From Chelativorans sp. J32 (GTDB lineage: Bacteria > Pseudomonadota > Alphaproteobacteria > Rhizobiales > Rhizobiaceae), in the NCBI RefSeq assembly GCF_000518985.1, contig NZ_JAEQ01000022.1:353-64352 (forward strand): a DNA stretch of 64,000 nt, written 5' to 3'. Positions 56,610-64,000 of this stretch are shown piece after piece. Position numbers and translations under genes: made by a program. The notes under the pieces are model-generated. The model ran no database searches. It was not told where the DNA came from and saw nothing but the letters and a program-made list of their open reading frames with translations. Position 1 is the stretch's first letter. Each line of letters starts with the position of its first letter.

Positions 56610-58136
56610 ATGCCTCAGAGCTTCAAGCCACGCGGAAAACATCTGATTGCCGGCGAGTGGGTGGGAGGCGAAAAGACCTTTGCGTCCGATCCGGTAACCG
56701 GCCCTACCTATGATTTTGCCGTTGGGAGTGCGGCTGAGGTCGACAAAGCTGCCAAGGCAGCGGAGGAGGCATTCTGGACCTACGGCGCCACGAGCCGCGC
56801 CGACCGTGCGGCCTTCCTGCGTGCCATTGCCGACGAGATCGAGGCGCGTGCCGAGGCGATCACCGAGATCGCCACCCAGGAAAGTGGCCTTCCCGAAGCC
56901 CGCATCAATGGGGAGCGCGGCCGCACGACCGGGCAGCTGCGCCTCTTTGCGAGCCACATCGAAAAGGGTGACTATCTCGACCGCCGGCATGACCCGGCCA
57001 ATCCCGATCGCCAGCCGGCCCCCAAGCCGGACCTGAAGCTGATGCAACTGCCCATCGGCCCTGTGGGCGTGTTCGGTGCCTCGAACTTCCCGCTCGCCTT
57101 CTCGACTGCGGGGGGTGATACGGCTTCCGCTCTCGCCGCCGGCTGCCCGGTCGTGGTGAAGGGGCATCAGGCTCATCCCGGCACGGGCGAGATCGTCGCC
57201 GAAGCGATCGAAGCTGCAATTCGCAAGATCGGTCAGCACCCCGGTGTCTTCTCGCTCGTTCAAAGCAACATCCGCGAGGCGGGTGAGGCACTGGTCACCC
57301 ATCCTCTGATCCGCGCCATCGGCTTCACCGGCTCCACAGGCGGCGGGCGCGCGCTCTTCAATCTTGCGCAGGCGAGACCCGAGCCCATCCCGTTCTACGG
57401 CGAGCTTGGCTCAATCAACCCGCAGTTCTTGCTTCCGGCGGCGCTCGCCGCGCGCGGCGAGAAGATCGCAGAGGGCTGGGCCGCCTCGCTCACCATGGGC
57501 GTCGGCCAGTTCTGCACGAATCCGGGCGTGGCGATCGCGCTTGACGGCAGCGATGTGGAGACCTTCCTGGACGCTGCGCAGATTGCTCTCCAGAAGATCG
57601 CCGAACAGCCGATGTTGACGGCGGGCATCGCTCAGGCCTACCGGACCGGACGCGACAAGGTCATCGGCCTGAACTGCGTCCGTTCGCGCCTCGCCTCCAA
57701 GGCGGAAGGTCGCCATGCGGGGCCGGACCTCCTGGAGACAACGGGAGAAGAGTGGCTTTCCAACCCGGCGCTGCACGAGGAGGTGTTCGGCCCCTTCGGC
57801 ATCGTCGTGCGGGCGAAGAACGAGGATGAGATGCGCGAGATCGCTCGCCGTGTCGAAGGCCAGCTCACCTGCACGCTGCATATGGATGACGCCGACACGG
57901 CGCTTGCGGCTTCATTGATGCCGATCCTGCAGCGGAAGGCGGGGCGCCTTATCGCGAACGGTTTCCCGACCGGGGTCGAGGTGAGCGACGCGATGATGCA
58001 TGGCGGGCCTTACCCGGCGAGCACCAATGCTTCCACCACCTCCGTTGGCACGCTGGCAATACGCCGCTTCCTGCGCCCGGTGGCCTATCAGGACATGCCG
58101 GCGAGCCTGCTTCCGGGCGATCTTCAGGGCCTCTGA
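56610..58136 (+). CDS. 2-oxoglutarate semialdehyde (2,5-dioxovalerate) dehydrogenase
   Basis: A 508-residue aldehyde dehydrogenase. NAD-binding and catalytic parts are FGASNFPLAFSTAGGDTAS, VVKGHQAHPGTGE, TGSTGGGRALF, ELGSINPQFLLP and the catalytic Cys in GVGQFCTNPGV. GxGQFCTNPG is typical of the KGSADH subgroup that ends the non-phosphorylating arabinose path. The ATG at 56610 is chosen because GGAG lies 6 bases upstream; an in-frame ATG at 56598 has none. The product is 2-oxoglutarate. Confidence 0.9.
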   Translation: MPQSFKPRGKHLIAGEWVGGEKTFASDPVTGPTYDFAVGSAAEVDKAAKAAEEAFWTYGATSRADRAAFLRAIADEIEARAEAITEIATQESGLPEARINGERGRTTGQLRLFASHIEKGDYLDRRHDPANPDRQPAPKPDLKLMQLPIGPVGVFGASNFPLAFSTAGGDTASALAAGCPVVVKGHQAHPGTGEIVAEAIEAAIRKIGQHPGVFSLVQSNIREAGEALVTHPLIRAIGFTGSTGGGRALFNLAQARPEPIPFYGELGSINPQFLLPAALAARGEKIAEGWAASLTMGVGQFCTNPGVAIALDGSDVETFLDAAQIALQKIAEQPMLTAGIAQAYRTGRDKVIGLNCVRSRLASKAEGRHAGPDLLETTGEEWLSNPALHEEVFGPFGIVVRAKNEDEMREIARRVEGQLTCTLHMDDADTALAASLMPILQRKAGRLIANGFPTGVEVSDAMMHGGPYPASTNASTTSVGTLAIRRFLRPVAYQDMPASLLPGDLQGL

Positions 58137-58148
58137 GGTTCGGCTGTA

Positions 58149-59066
58149 ATGGCTCCTTTCTGCGCAGCGGTGGATTGGGGCACGACGAATTTCCGTCTCT
58201 GGCTTCTGGATGCGAATGGCGCGGCGCTTGCCGAGCGGTCCAGCGGGGAAGGGATGCGCGCCTGCCAGCCCGACCGCTTCGAGCCGGTTCTTGAAGCCCA
58301 TCTGGCAGCGATCGGAGCAGGCTCGGACCTGCCCGTCGTCGTGGCGGGGATGGCAGGTGCGCGAGGCGGCTGGCGCGAGGCCCCATATCGCGAAACGCCG
58401 GCCAGCCTGGAAGGCCTTTATGCGGATGCCATCAAGATCGATGGGCTCGCGCGCGACGTGCGCATTTTGCCGGGCGTGTGCCAGCGCGGGAAGGGCCGCG
58501 AGGATGTGATGCGCGGCGAGGAGACGCAGCTTGCCGGCGCATGGGCGGAAAGCGGCACCACCGGCCTCTTCTGCCTGCCCGGCACGCACTCGAAATGGGC
58601 GCGGGTCGAGGAGGGCGGGCTTGTGGGCTTTGCCACCTACATGACAGGCGAGCTCTTTGCGGTTTTGAGCCAACACTCGATCCTGCGCGAGATGGTTGCT
58701 GCGGGCGAGGGCGACAGCACGTCGCCCGCTTTCCAGGATGCCGTGGAAGAAATGGTGGGAGGTGCAGGCCTGACAGAGAAGCTTTTCTCGATCCGCGCCG
58801 CCTCTCTCCTCGACGGTGCTGCCGCCCCGGATGCAAAAGCCCGGCTTTCGGGTCTTTTGATCGGCGCGGAAATTGCCGCTGCGCGGAAGGATCTGCGGGA
58901 ACAGATGGAGGTCACGCTCGTTGCCGATGGCGCGCAGGCGAAAGCCTATGAGGCGGCGCTGGCCGTCGCGGGCATCGCATGTCGCACGCGCGACGGGCAG
59001 GATTTGGTGCGCCGGGGGCTTCACAGCGCCGCCCTCGCGCTATGGCCGGAAAGGGCTGCAGTATGA
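58149..59066 (+). CDS. dgoK: 2-dehydro-3-deoxygalactonokinase
   Basis: A 305-residue kinase of the DgoK family. The ATP/phosphate loop is VDWGTTNFRLWLLD at the N-terminus, the central stretch is MRGEETQLAG ... FCLPGTHSKWARVEEG, and FATYMTGELFAVLSQHSIL is conserved. It phosphorylates 2-keto-3-deoxygalactonate in the DeLey-Doudoroff path. It overlaps dgoA by four bases (ATGA), so the two are made together. Confidence 0.95.
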   Translation: MAPFCAAVDWGTTNFRLWLLDANGAALAERSSGEGMRACQPDRFEPVLEAHLAAIGAGSDLPVVVAGMAGARGGWREAPYRETPASLEGLYADAIKIDGLARDVRILPGVCQRGKGREDVMRGEETQLAGAWAESGTTGLFCLPGTHSKWARVEEGGLVGFATYMTGELFAVLSQHSILREMVAAGEGDSTSPAFQDAVEEMVGGAGLTEKLFSIRAASLLDGAAAPDAKARLSGLLIGAEIAAARKDLREQMEVTLVADGAQAKAYEAALAVAGIACRTRDGQDLVRRGLHSAALALWPERAAV

Positions 59067-59698
59067 AAAGAATAACTTGGCCGAAGCTTAAGCGTGACCT
59101 CGTCGCCATCCTTCGCGGGCTGAAGCCCGATGAGGCGCCGGGCGTGGTCGAAGCGCTGCTGGAGGCAGGGTTCGAGGCGATTGAGGTGCCTCTAAACTCA
59201 CCGGAGCCGTTCCGTTCCATCGAGGCGGCCAGTCGCCTCGCGCCGGAAGGCACCCTGATTGGTGCCGGTACGGTGCTGACCACCGAAGATGTCGACAGGC
59301 TGCGCGAGGCCGGCGGCAACCTGCTCGTCAGCCCCAATGTTGAGCCCGCCGTCATCGGGCGCGCCGCCGATTACGGCATGGTCACGATGCCGGGCGTCTT
59401 CACGCCGACCGAAGCGCTCGCTGCCGCGCGCGCCGGGGCCTCGGCTCTGAAATTCTTCCCGGCCTCTGTTCTCGGACCAAACGGGATCAAGGCCATCATG
59501 GCGGTCCTGCCGCGCGAGGTTCCGGTGGGCGCTGTCGGCGGCGTGTCCGAGGCCGATTTTGCCGACTACAAGGCTGTGGGCGTGCGTACCTTCGGCCTCG
59601 GCTCGAGCCTCTACGGGCCCGGTATGGGCACAAGGGAGATAAGTGAACGGGCGCGGGCGGCCGTGGCCACCTATGACAGGGTTTTCCAGGTCGGGTAA
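59063..59698 (+). CDS. dgoA: 2-dehydro-3-deoxy-6-phosphogalactonate aldolase
   Basis: A 211-residue class I aldolase of the KDPG/KDPGal type. The active-site Glu is in VAILRGLKPDE ... AIEVPLNSPEP, and the Schiff-base Lys is in GASALKFFPASVLGPNG. It splits KDPGal to pyruvate and glyceraldehyde 3-phosphate. Start ATG 59063 is inside the dgoK stop. It is the last gene of the plus-strand run that begins at chvE. Confidence 0.95.
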   Translation: MKRITWPKLKRDLVAILRGLKPDEAPGVVEALLEAGFEAIEVPLNSPEPFRSIEAASRLAPEGTLIGAGTVLTTEDVDRLREAGGNLLVSPNVEPAVIGRAADYGMVTMPGVFTPTEALAAARAGASALKFFPASVLGPNGIKAIMAVLPREVPVGAVGGVSEADFADYKAVGVRTFGLGSSLYGPGMGTREISERARAAVATYDRVFQVG

Positions 59699-59764
59699 GC
59701 TCGGCGGAGGACAATCCCGGTCTATCGGAATGGCGTTTCATGCTGCGGCGCAGCACCCTTACGA

Positions 59765-60499
59765 TCAGATCGTCCACCCGCCATCGATGGCATATGCCTG
59801 ACCGGTCGTGTAGGTTGCGGTGGCGAGATGCACCGCCAGATCGGCGATCTCTTCAGGGCTGCCGAGCCGGCCCATCGGCTGGCGGGCAATGAAGGCTTTA
59901 CGGGCGGCCTCGTAGTCGCCAGTCGCCCTTAGCCGTTCCTGCAGCGACGGGCTTTCGACAGTGCCGGGGCAAATGGCGTTGCAGCGGATTCCTTGCGCTA
60001 CGTAGTCGGCGGCCACTGCCTTGGTAAGACCGATCACAGCCGCCTTGGTCGTGCCATAGACGAAGCGGTTCGGCACGCCTTTGATGCTTGAGGCGACGGA
60101 GGACATGTTGATGATCGCCCCGCCTCCACGCTCTATCATTCCCGGCAGCACCGCGCGAATCGTGCGGACCATCGCTTTCACGTTGAGGTCGAAGGCGAAC
60201 TCGAGCTCGTCGTCCTTCATATTGAGAATGGTCCCGGAATGGACAATGCCGGCACAATTGAAGAGCACATCGATCGGGCCGATCTCCTCGACCAGCGCGG
60301 CGACGGCGCCGTTATCCAGCACGTCGAGCTTGCGGGTGGCAATGTGTTCCTGGTCATCCAGCTCGGCAAGCAGTCTCTCATTGATATCTGTGGCGTAGAC
60401 CCGGGCGCCGGTACGGGCGAAGGCAAGCGCGCTTGCCCGGCCAATACCCTGCGCCGCGGCAGTGACGAGGACCGTTTTTCCTTGCAGGCTGCTGGTCAT
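59765..60499 (-). CDS. SDR family dehydrogenase (2-keto-3-deoxy-L-fuconate dehydrogenase-like)
   Basis: A 244-residue classical short-chain dehydrogenase. The cofactor loop is VTAAAQGIGRASALAFA, the acidic residue after strand 2 (YATDIN) points to NAD, and the catalytic Ser, Tyr and Lys lie in NMSSVASS and YGTTKAAV. It is similar in plan to hydroxybutyrate/fuconate dehydrogenases. The divergent neighbour is a fuconolactonase-like hydrolase, so a step in L-fucose or a related sugar acid path is a reasonable guess. The 216-base gap between the two starts probably holds both promoters. Confidence 0.82.
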   Translation of the reverse strand: MTSSLQGKTVLVTAAAQGIGRASALAFARTGARVYATDINERLLAELDDQEHIATRKLDVLDNGAVAALVEEIGPIDVLFNCAGIVHSGTILNMKDDELEFAFDLNVKAMVRTIRAVLPGMIERGGGAIINMSSVASSIKGVPNRFVYGTTKAAVIGLTKAVAADYVAQGIRCNAICPGTVESPSLQERLRATGDYEAARKAFIARQPMGRLGSPEEIADLAVHLATATYTTGQAYAIDGGWTI

Positions 60500-60715
60500 G
60501 GATTTTCTCCGAGTGGGACGTTGGCCAAGGCTCGTTGGCGAGTGGATTCTTCTACGCGCATCATTTTCTAGACCCTATTTTTCCCTCCATCCAGATCATA
60601 CCGCTTCCATGACCCCGCTATGGAAACTTTGCGGCGCGGCCAAACGGTGCAACTGCTATGATGCGGCAGGCCAATCCAACGTTGCGCCGGGATGGGAGAT
60701 GAGGGAGGACGTACA

Positions 60716-61552
60716 TTGATTATCGACACCCACCTGCATGTGATCGACAAGACGGCGCTTCGCTATCCCTGGCTGGAAAACACGCCACCTCTCGACCGCG
60801 ACTTCTCCTATGCGTCCTATGCGGCGGAAGCGCGCCGGCTGGGGATCGAGGCTGCATTTCACATGGAGGTCGATGTCGCTGAAGGGGATATGGAGGCGGA
60901 AACCGAAAATGTGGCGAGCCTGGCAAACCCTCCGGACAGCTTGATCGTCGGCGCAATCGCTTCATGCCGTCCGGAAAACGAGGAGTTTCCCGCCTATCTG
61001 GAGCGCCAGAAGGCCAATCCCCTGATAAGAGGATTCCGGCGCGTGCTGCATGTGATGCCCGACGGGCTCTCCGAGCAGCCGCTCTTCCGTGAGAACGTCC
61101 GGCGGTTGTCGGGCACCGGCTTCACATTCGATCTATGCGTGCTGCCGCGCCAGCTGCCGAAGGCGGTGGCGCTGGTCGATCTGGCCCCGGAGGTGCAGTT
61201 CATCCTGGATCACTGCGGTACCCCCGACATCAAGGGCGGAGCATTGGAGCCATGGCGCACGCATATGAAGGAGATTTCGCAACGACCCAACGTGGCAGCG
61301 AAAATCTCGGGCGTCGTCGCCTATGCGGACGCGGAACGCTGGACGCTCGAAACATTGAAGCCATGGGTAGAGCACACCGTCGAATGCTTCGGCTGGGACC
61401 GCCTCGTCTGGGGAAGCGATTGGCCTGTCTGTACCCTCGGGGGCGGTCTTTCTACCTGGGTTGCTGCCACGCATGCCCTTTTCTCGGGCACCAGCGAGGA
61501 AGAGCGGGCAAAGCTCTTCTCAGGGAACGCGAAACGGCTCTGGAAGCTGTAG
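60716..61552 (+). CDS. Amidohydrolase-fold sugar lactonase (L-fuconolactonase-like)
   Basis: A 278-residue TIM-barrel metallohydrolase of the COG3618 type. The first metal motif is DTHLHVID at the N-terminus, the second region is LDHCGTPDIKGG, and the late Asp is in GSDWPVCTLGGG. Family members open L-fucono-, L-rhamnono- or galactaro-lactones. I start at TTG 60716 because GGGAGGA lies 6 bases upstream and it gives the family N-terminus (MIIDTHLHV). An in-frame ATG at 60692 is the alternative. It could supply the lactonase missing from the sugar run upstream. Confidence 0.82.
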   Translation: MIIDTHLHVIDKTALRYPWLENTPPLDRDFSYASYAAEARRLGIEAAFHMEVDVAEGDMEAETENVASLANPPDSLIVGAIASCRPENEEFPAYLERQKANPLIRGFRRVLHVMPDGLSEQPLFRENVRRLSGTGFTFDLCVLPRQLPKAVALVDLAPEVQFILDHCGTPDIKGGALEPWRTHMKEISQRPNVAAKISGVVAYADAERWTLETLKPWVEHTVECFGWDRLVWGSDWPVCTLGGGLSTWVAATHALFSGTSEEERAKLFSGNAKRLWKL

Positions 61553-61663
61553 GACAGGCCTGCCGCCCGGCGAGAGAGCAAGATCGGTACAGGGCTGGCC
61601 CGGGCCGATCCCTGAATAGTTTCCGAGCGAAGGCGGGAAATACTCATTCACCCGCTTATTAAT

Positions 61664-62698
61664 TCAGAATCCGCACAATTTCAGCATGGCAAGGCCGAAC
61701 ACGGCAATGAAGAGCCAACCGAAGATGCCGAGCATCAGCGGCCGTAAACCCTTTGCCCGAAGTTTTGAGATATCGATCTGCAGCCCCATCGCGGCAAGCG
61801 CCATGGACAGGAGAAAGGCTGTCACGGAGGCAGCGTTCTCGTTCAGCGATCGGGGAAGATCGACGACGCTGTTGAAGATAACGAGGAGGATGAATCCAAG
61901 GACGAACCAGGGCATTTGGGAACGCACCCTGGAGTCCGTCCCGCGACCGATATTGCGGATCGCTGCCATGGAGAGAATGAGGGGCGCGAGCATCAGCACA
62001 CGCGTGAGCTTCGAAACCGTGCCGAACTGCCCGGCCGCTTCGCTGTGCTGGAATGCGGCCCCCGCCACCTGGGCTACCTCATGGATCGTTGCGCCGGTCC
62101 AGAGCCCGAAGGAAAGGGCGTCGAGGCCGAGCGGTTGCGCCAGAAGCGGGTAGATCAGCATCGCTGCCGATCCCAAGATCGAGACGCATGCGACCGCATA
62201 GGCAACGTCCTCGTCGCTGCCTTTGCTGACCGTATTTGCCGCTATCACTGCCGATGCCCCACAGACAGCCGTGCCGGCGGCGATCAGCTCGCTCAACGGC
62301 CGGTCGACCCCAAAGAGAGGGCCGGCGTAGCGGATCACCAGGAATGTTGCGGCAAGGGTCAGCGCCGTAACCGCGAACGCTGCCCCTCCCAGCTGCAGGA
62401 TCTCAAAAACCGTAACCTGCAGGCCCAGCAAAATGATGCCTAGCCTCAGAATTTGCTTCAGCGAGAAGGTGACACCAGGCGACGTCTGGGACGGCAGTGC
62501 AATCACATTGTGCAGCACGAGGCCGATGACGAGCGAGAGGATCATGGGGCTCATAGCAGCAACACCGATGATGTTTCGCAGCATGAGCGCCATTGCCGCG
62601 ATGGCGGCGGTCAGCACGACGCCCGGAAGAAGGGATAAAACGCCCGCAAAGAAAGGTGTGGCAGCGGGGGCAGGCTGGGTGTCGGAGGGATGTGCCAC
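61664..62698 (-). CDS. YeiH family (UPF0324) membrane protein
   Basis: A 344-residue membrane protein with about ten hydrophobic segments. Family marks are LRLGIILLGLQVTVFEI, AAGTAVCGASAVIAANTVSK and TGATIHEVAQVAGAAF. YeiH proteins are putative anion exporters (sulfite/taurine related in some members), but the substrate is not proven here. I use GTG 62698 with AAGGA 5 bases upstream; the open frame continues 17 codons to a TTG. It is divergent from a LysR gene, the usual arrangement. Confidence 0.88.
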   Translation of the reverse strand: MAHPSDTQPAPAATPFFAGVLSLLPGVVLTAAIAAMALMLRNIIGVAAMSPMILSLVIGLVLHNVIALPSQTSPGVTFSLKQILRLGIILLGLQVTVFEILQLGGAAFAVTALTLAATFLVIRYAGPLFGVDRPLSELIAAGTAVCGASAVIAANTVSKGSDEDVAYAVACVSILGSAAMLIYPLLAQPLGLDALSFGLWTGATIHEVAQVAGAAFQHSEAAGQFGTVSKLTRVLMLAPLILSMAAIRNIGRGTDSRVRSQMPWFVLGFILLVIFNSVVDLPRSLNENAASVTAFLLSMALAAMGLQIDISKLRAKGLRPLMLGIFGWLFIAVFGLAMLKLCGF

Positions 62699-62764
62699 GG
62701 GAGTCCTTCTGAATGTGCAGGACCTGTTTGCACTTGAAAGACTGATCAATCCAACGGATATTTA

Positions 62765-62791
62765 TTCTAGAAACGTTCGGTTTTTTCGAAC
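62765..62791. promoter_or_regulatory. Palindromes in the yeiH-LysR divergent promoter
   Basis: A perfect octamer palindrome TTCTAGAA (62765-62772) is followed by an inverted repeat GTTCG (62775-62779) ... CGAAC (62787-62791), 7 bases apart and T-rich between. This lies 14 bases ahead of the LysR ATG and 67 ahead of yeiH. It is probably the regulator's own site. Confidence 0.5.
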
Positions 62792-62804
62792 AAAAGCCTA
62801 TCTC

Positions 62805-63707
62805 ATGACACTGGATCAGATACGCATTTTCATTGAAGTGGCCGGGCGAGAACATGTGACCAGAGCCGCCCAGGCGCTGAACATGACGCAATCCGCCGTG
62901 AGTGCCGCGATATCATCGCTCGAAACGCGGCATACCGTTACGCTCTTCAATCGCGTCGGGCGCAGGATCGAGCTGACGCAGGAGGGGCGACTTTTCCTGG
63001 CCGAGGCGCAGGCTCTGCTGCGTCGAGCCGAAGAAACCGAGCGCTTCCTGGCGGATCTCGGCGGCGAAGCATCGGGCGTCCTCAGGGTCCATGCATCTCA
63101 GACCGTGGCAAGCTACTGGCTGCCGCCGCACCTGGTGCGCTATCGCGACCTATATCCCCGCGTGCAGATCCAGCTTTCTCCGGGCAATACGAGCACGGTG
63201 GCCGCTGCCGTTCTGGAAGGGACATCGGATATCGGAGTGGTGGAAGGGGAGGTCGAGTTCCCCGGCCTCATAAAGGAAGTTGTAGCGGAAGACAGGCTGG
63301 TCATCATCGTCGGCAATCAGCACCCATGGGCGGATGGGATGCAAGTTTCCCCGGAGGATCTGACGCGGACGACCTGGATCATGCGCGAGCCGGGCTCGGG
63401 CACGAGAGCTGCATTCCAAGCCGATCTGCGTGCATTGGGGCTCGATCCCGATACGCTTCCCATCGCGCTGGAAATGCCCTCCAATGAGGCTTGTCTGGCT
63501 GCCGTGGAAGCCGGTAGCAGCGCCACGGTGCTGTCAAGGCGCGCAGCTCTTCCGCGCCTGCTTGTGGGCAGCTTCCATGAAGTGAATTTTGAACTGCCGG
63601 TGCGTCATTTCTCTACCTTGCGTCATGCCGAACGGCATGCTGCAAAATCCGTCCAGGCGATGATGGACCTATTGCGAAACGCCCAGCGGGAGGAGCTGGC
63701 GGCATAA
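62805..63707 (+). CDS. LysR-family regulator next to yeiH
   Basis: A 300-residue LysR regulator. The helix-turn-helix is about residues 3-60 (LDQIRIFIEVAGREHVTRAA ... MTQSAVSAAISSLETRH), and the effector domain begins near residue 90 (GVLRVHASQTVASYWLPPHL). It belongs in plan to the CysB/YeiE-like regulators found next to yeiH, so it probably controls that exporter. ATG 62805 gives the family N-terminus; the long open frame upstream overlaps yeiH. A terminator-like hairpin follows its end. Confidence 0.92.
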   Translation: MTLDQIRIFIEVAGREHVTRAAQALNMTQSAVSAAISSLETRHTVTLFNRVGRRIELTQEGRLFLAEAQALLRRAEETERFLADLGGEASGVLRVHASQTVASYWLPPHLVRYRDLYPRVQIQLSPGNTSTVAAAVLEGTSDIGVVEGEVEFPGLIKEVVAEDRLVIIVGNQHPWADGMQVSPEDLTRTTWIMREPGSGTRAAFQADLRALGLDPDTLPIALEMPSNEACLAAVEAGSSATVLSRRAALPRLLVGSFHEVNFELPVRHFSTLRHAERHAAKSVQAMMDLLRNAQREELAA

Positions 63708-63767
63708 CCGCCGCAGCGCCCTGCGACCTGTTCCGCAGCCTCACCTGCTGACGCGTTTAACCGTTCT

Positions 63768-63799
63768 CGCCTGCGCGCGGGCTCCTTCCCGCGCAGGCG
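63768..63799. terminator. Shared terminator hairpin at 63.8 kb
   Basis: Arms CGCCTGCGC-GC-GGG and CCCGCGCAGGCG pair over 12 bp with a 2-base bulge and a 6-base loop. It lies between the converging LysR gene and the partial isomerase gene. Confidence 0.6.
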
Positions 63800-63816
63800 A
63801 AGGCCGGTTCGTCTTC

Positions 63817-64000
63817 TTATTCGGCGGCGATGGGCGTCCGCGCGCCATTGAGCGCCATCAACTGCCTGGCCCGCTCGAGACTTTGGGGCTGCTCATTGCG
63901 ATAACGTGCACCGATCTCCATCATCAAAACCGTTCCCGGGAGGAATTCCAGCTCGCTGAAAATATCCTCCCAATCGATGTCGCCCCAGCCCAGCGGCATG
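63817..64000 (-). CDS. Sugar phosphate isomerase/epimerase, C-terminal end (partial)
   Basis: The frame is open to the edge of the window and ends at TAA 63817-63819. The visible 60 residues, PLGWGDIDWEDIFSELEFLP and then LMMEIGARYRNEQPQSLERA, match the last beta strand and helix of xylose-isomerase-like TIM barrels. The Glu in LMMEIGARY is a usual metal ligand. The substrate is unknown. The Met at the edge may not be the start. Confidence 0.78.
   Translation of the reverse strand, partial: MPLGWGDIDWEDIFSELEFLPGTVLMMEIGARYRNEQPQSLERARQLMALNGARTPIAAE

Overview
The window is a high-GC, gene-dense chromosomal segment from an alphaproteobacterium. It is most likely a member of the Hyphomicrobiales (Rhizobiales), near the Phyllobacteriaceae/Rhizobiaceae. 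The evidence is the gene order ctaD-ctaB-coxF-ctaG-ctaE-surf1-ispH-thrB-rnhA, a CcrM-type GANTC methyltransferase, a fused cysNC, and the gbpR/chvE-gguABC locus known from Agrobacterium. I cannot name a genus from the sequence alone.

Layout. 1-6.4 kb: aa3 oxidase assembly genes, isoprenoid IspH, homoserine kinase and RNase H. 6.4-9.9 kb: a peroxiredoxin, an orphan secreted DsbD N-terminal domain, YqgE and a Ni/Co efflux pair (dmeR-dmeF). 10-16.3 kb: a minus-strand run of thrC, an M16 peptidase, a GNAT acetyltransferase and a membrane GGDEF/EAL protein. 16.3-23 kb: a lipoprotein, an alpha/beta hydrolase, two HAD phosphatases, ccrM, mutY and a DUF721 gene. 23-33 kb: a DsbA-like lipoprotein, SMC, a phytanoyl-CoA dioxygenase-like protein, a poorly coding 1 kb stretch and pyruvate phosphate dikinase. 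33-43 kb: DUF1499, an MBL hydrolase, bioY and surface-polysaccharide genes (galE, a phosphoglycosyl transferase, a WbpM-type dehydratase, a phosphomannomutase and a DegT aminotransferase) around a tRNA-Gln. 43-46.6 kb: sulfate activation (cysD, cysNC, cysQ). 46.6-60 kb: fructokinase, then a sugar regulator, ABC importer and catabolic run for L-arabinose/D-galactose. 60-64 kb: an SDR and a fuconolactonase-like hydrolase, a YeiH exporter with its LysR regulator, and a truncated sugar isomerase.

The most coherent system is 47.6-59.7 kb. It has a GbpR-like regulator, a ChvE sugar-binding protein, the GguAB importer and GguC. These are followed by an IlvD/Edd-type arabonate dehydratase, a Gfo/Idh sugar 1-dehydrogenase, a ketoglutarate semialdehyde dehydrogenase, DgoK and DgoA. 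Together they read as uptake plus oxidative breakdown of L-arabinose (to 2-oxoglutarate) and D-galactose (to pyruvate and glyceraldehyde 3-phosphate). No lactonase lies inside the run.

The least expected feature is a decayed proteasome-type Ntn-hydrolase gene at 28.5-29.05 kb, recognised only by joining two minus-strand frames. It lies next to a hairpin-rich, gene-free stretch. Several strong palindromes or paired repeats sit at gene starts (dmeR, chvE, smc, the hydrolase at 18.1 kb, the yeiH/LysR divergence). I saw no CRISPR array, rRNA operon, prophage or intact insertion sequence.
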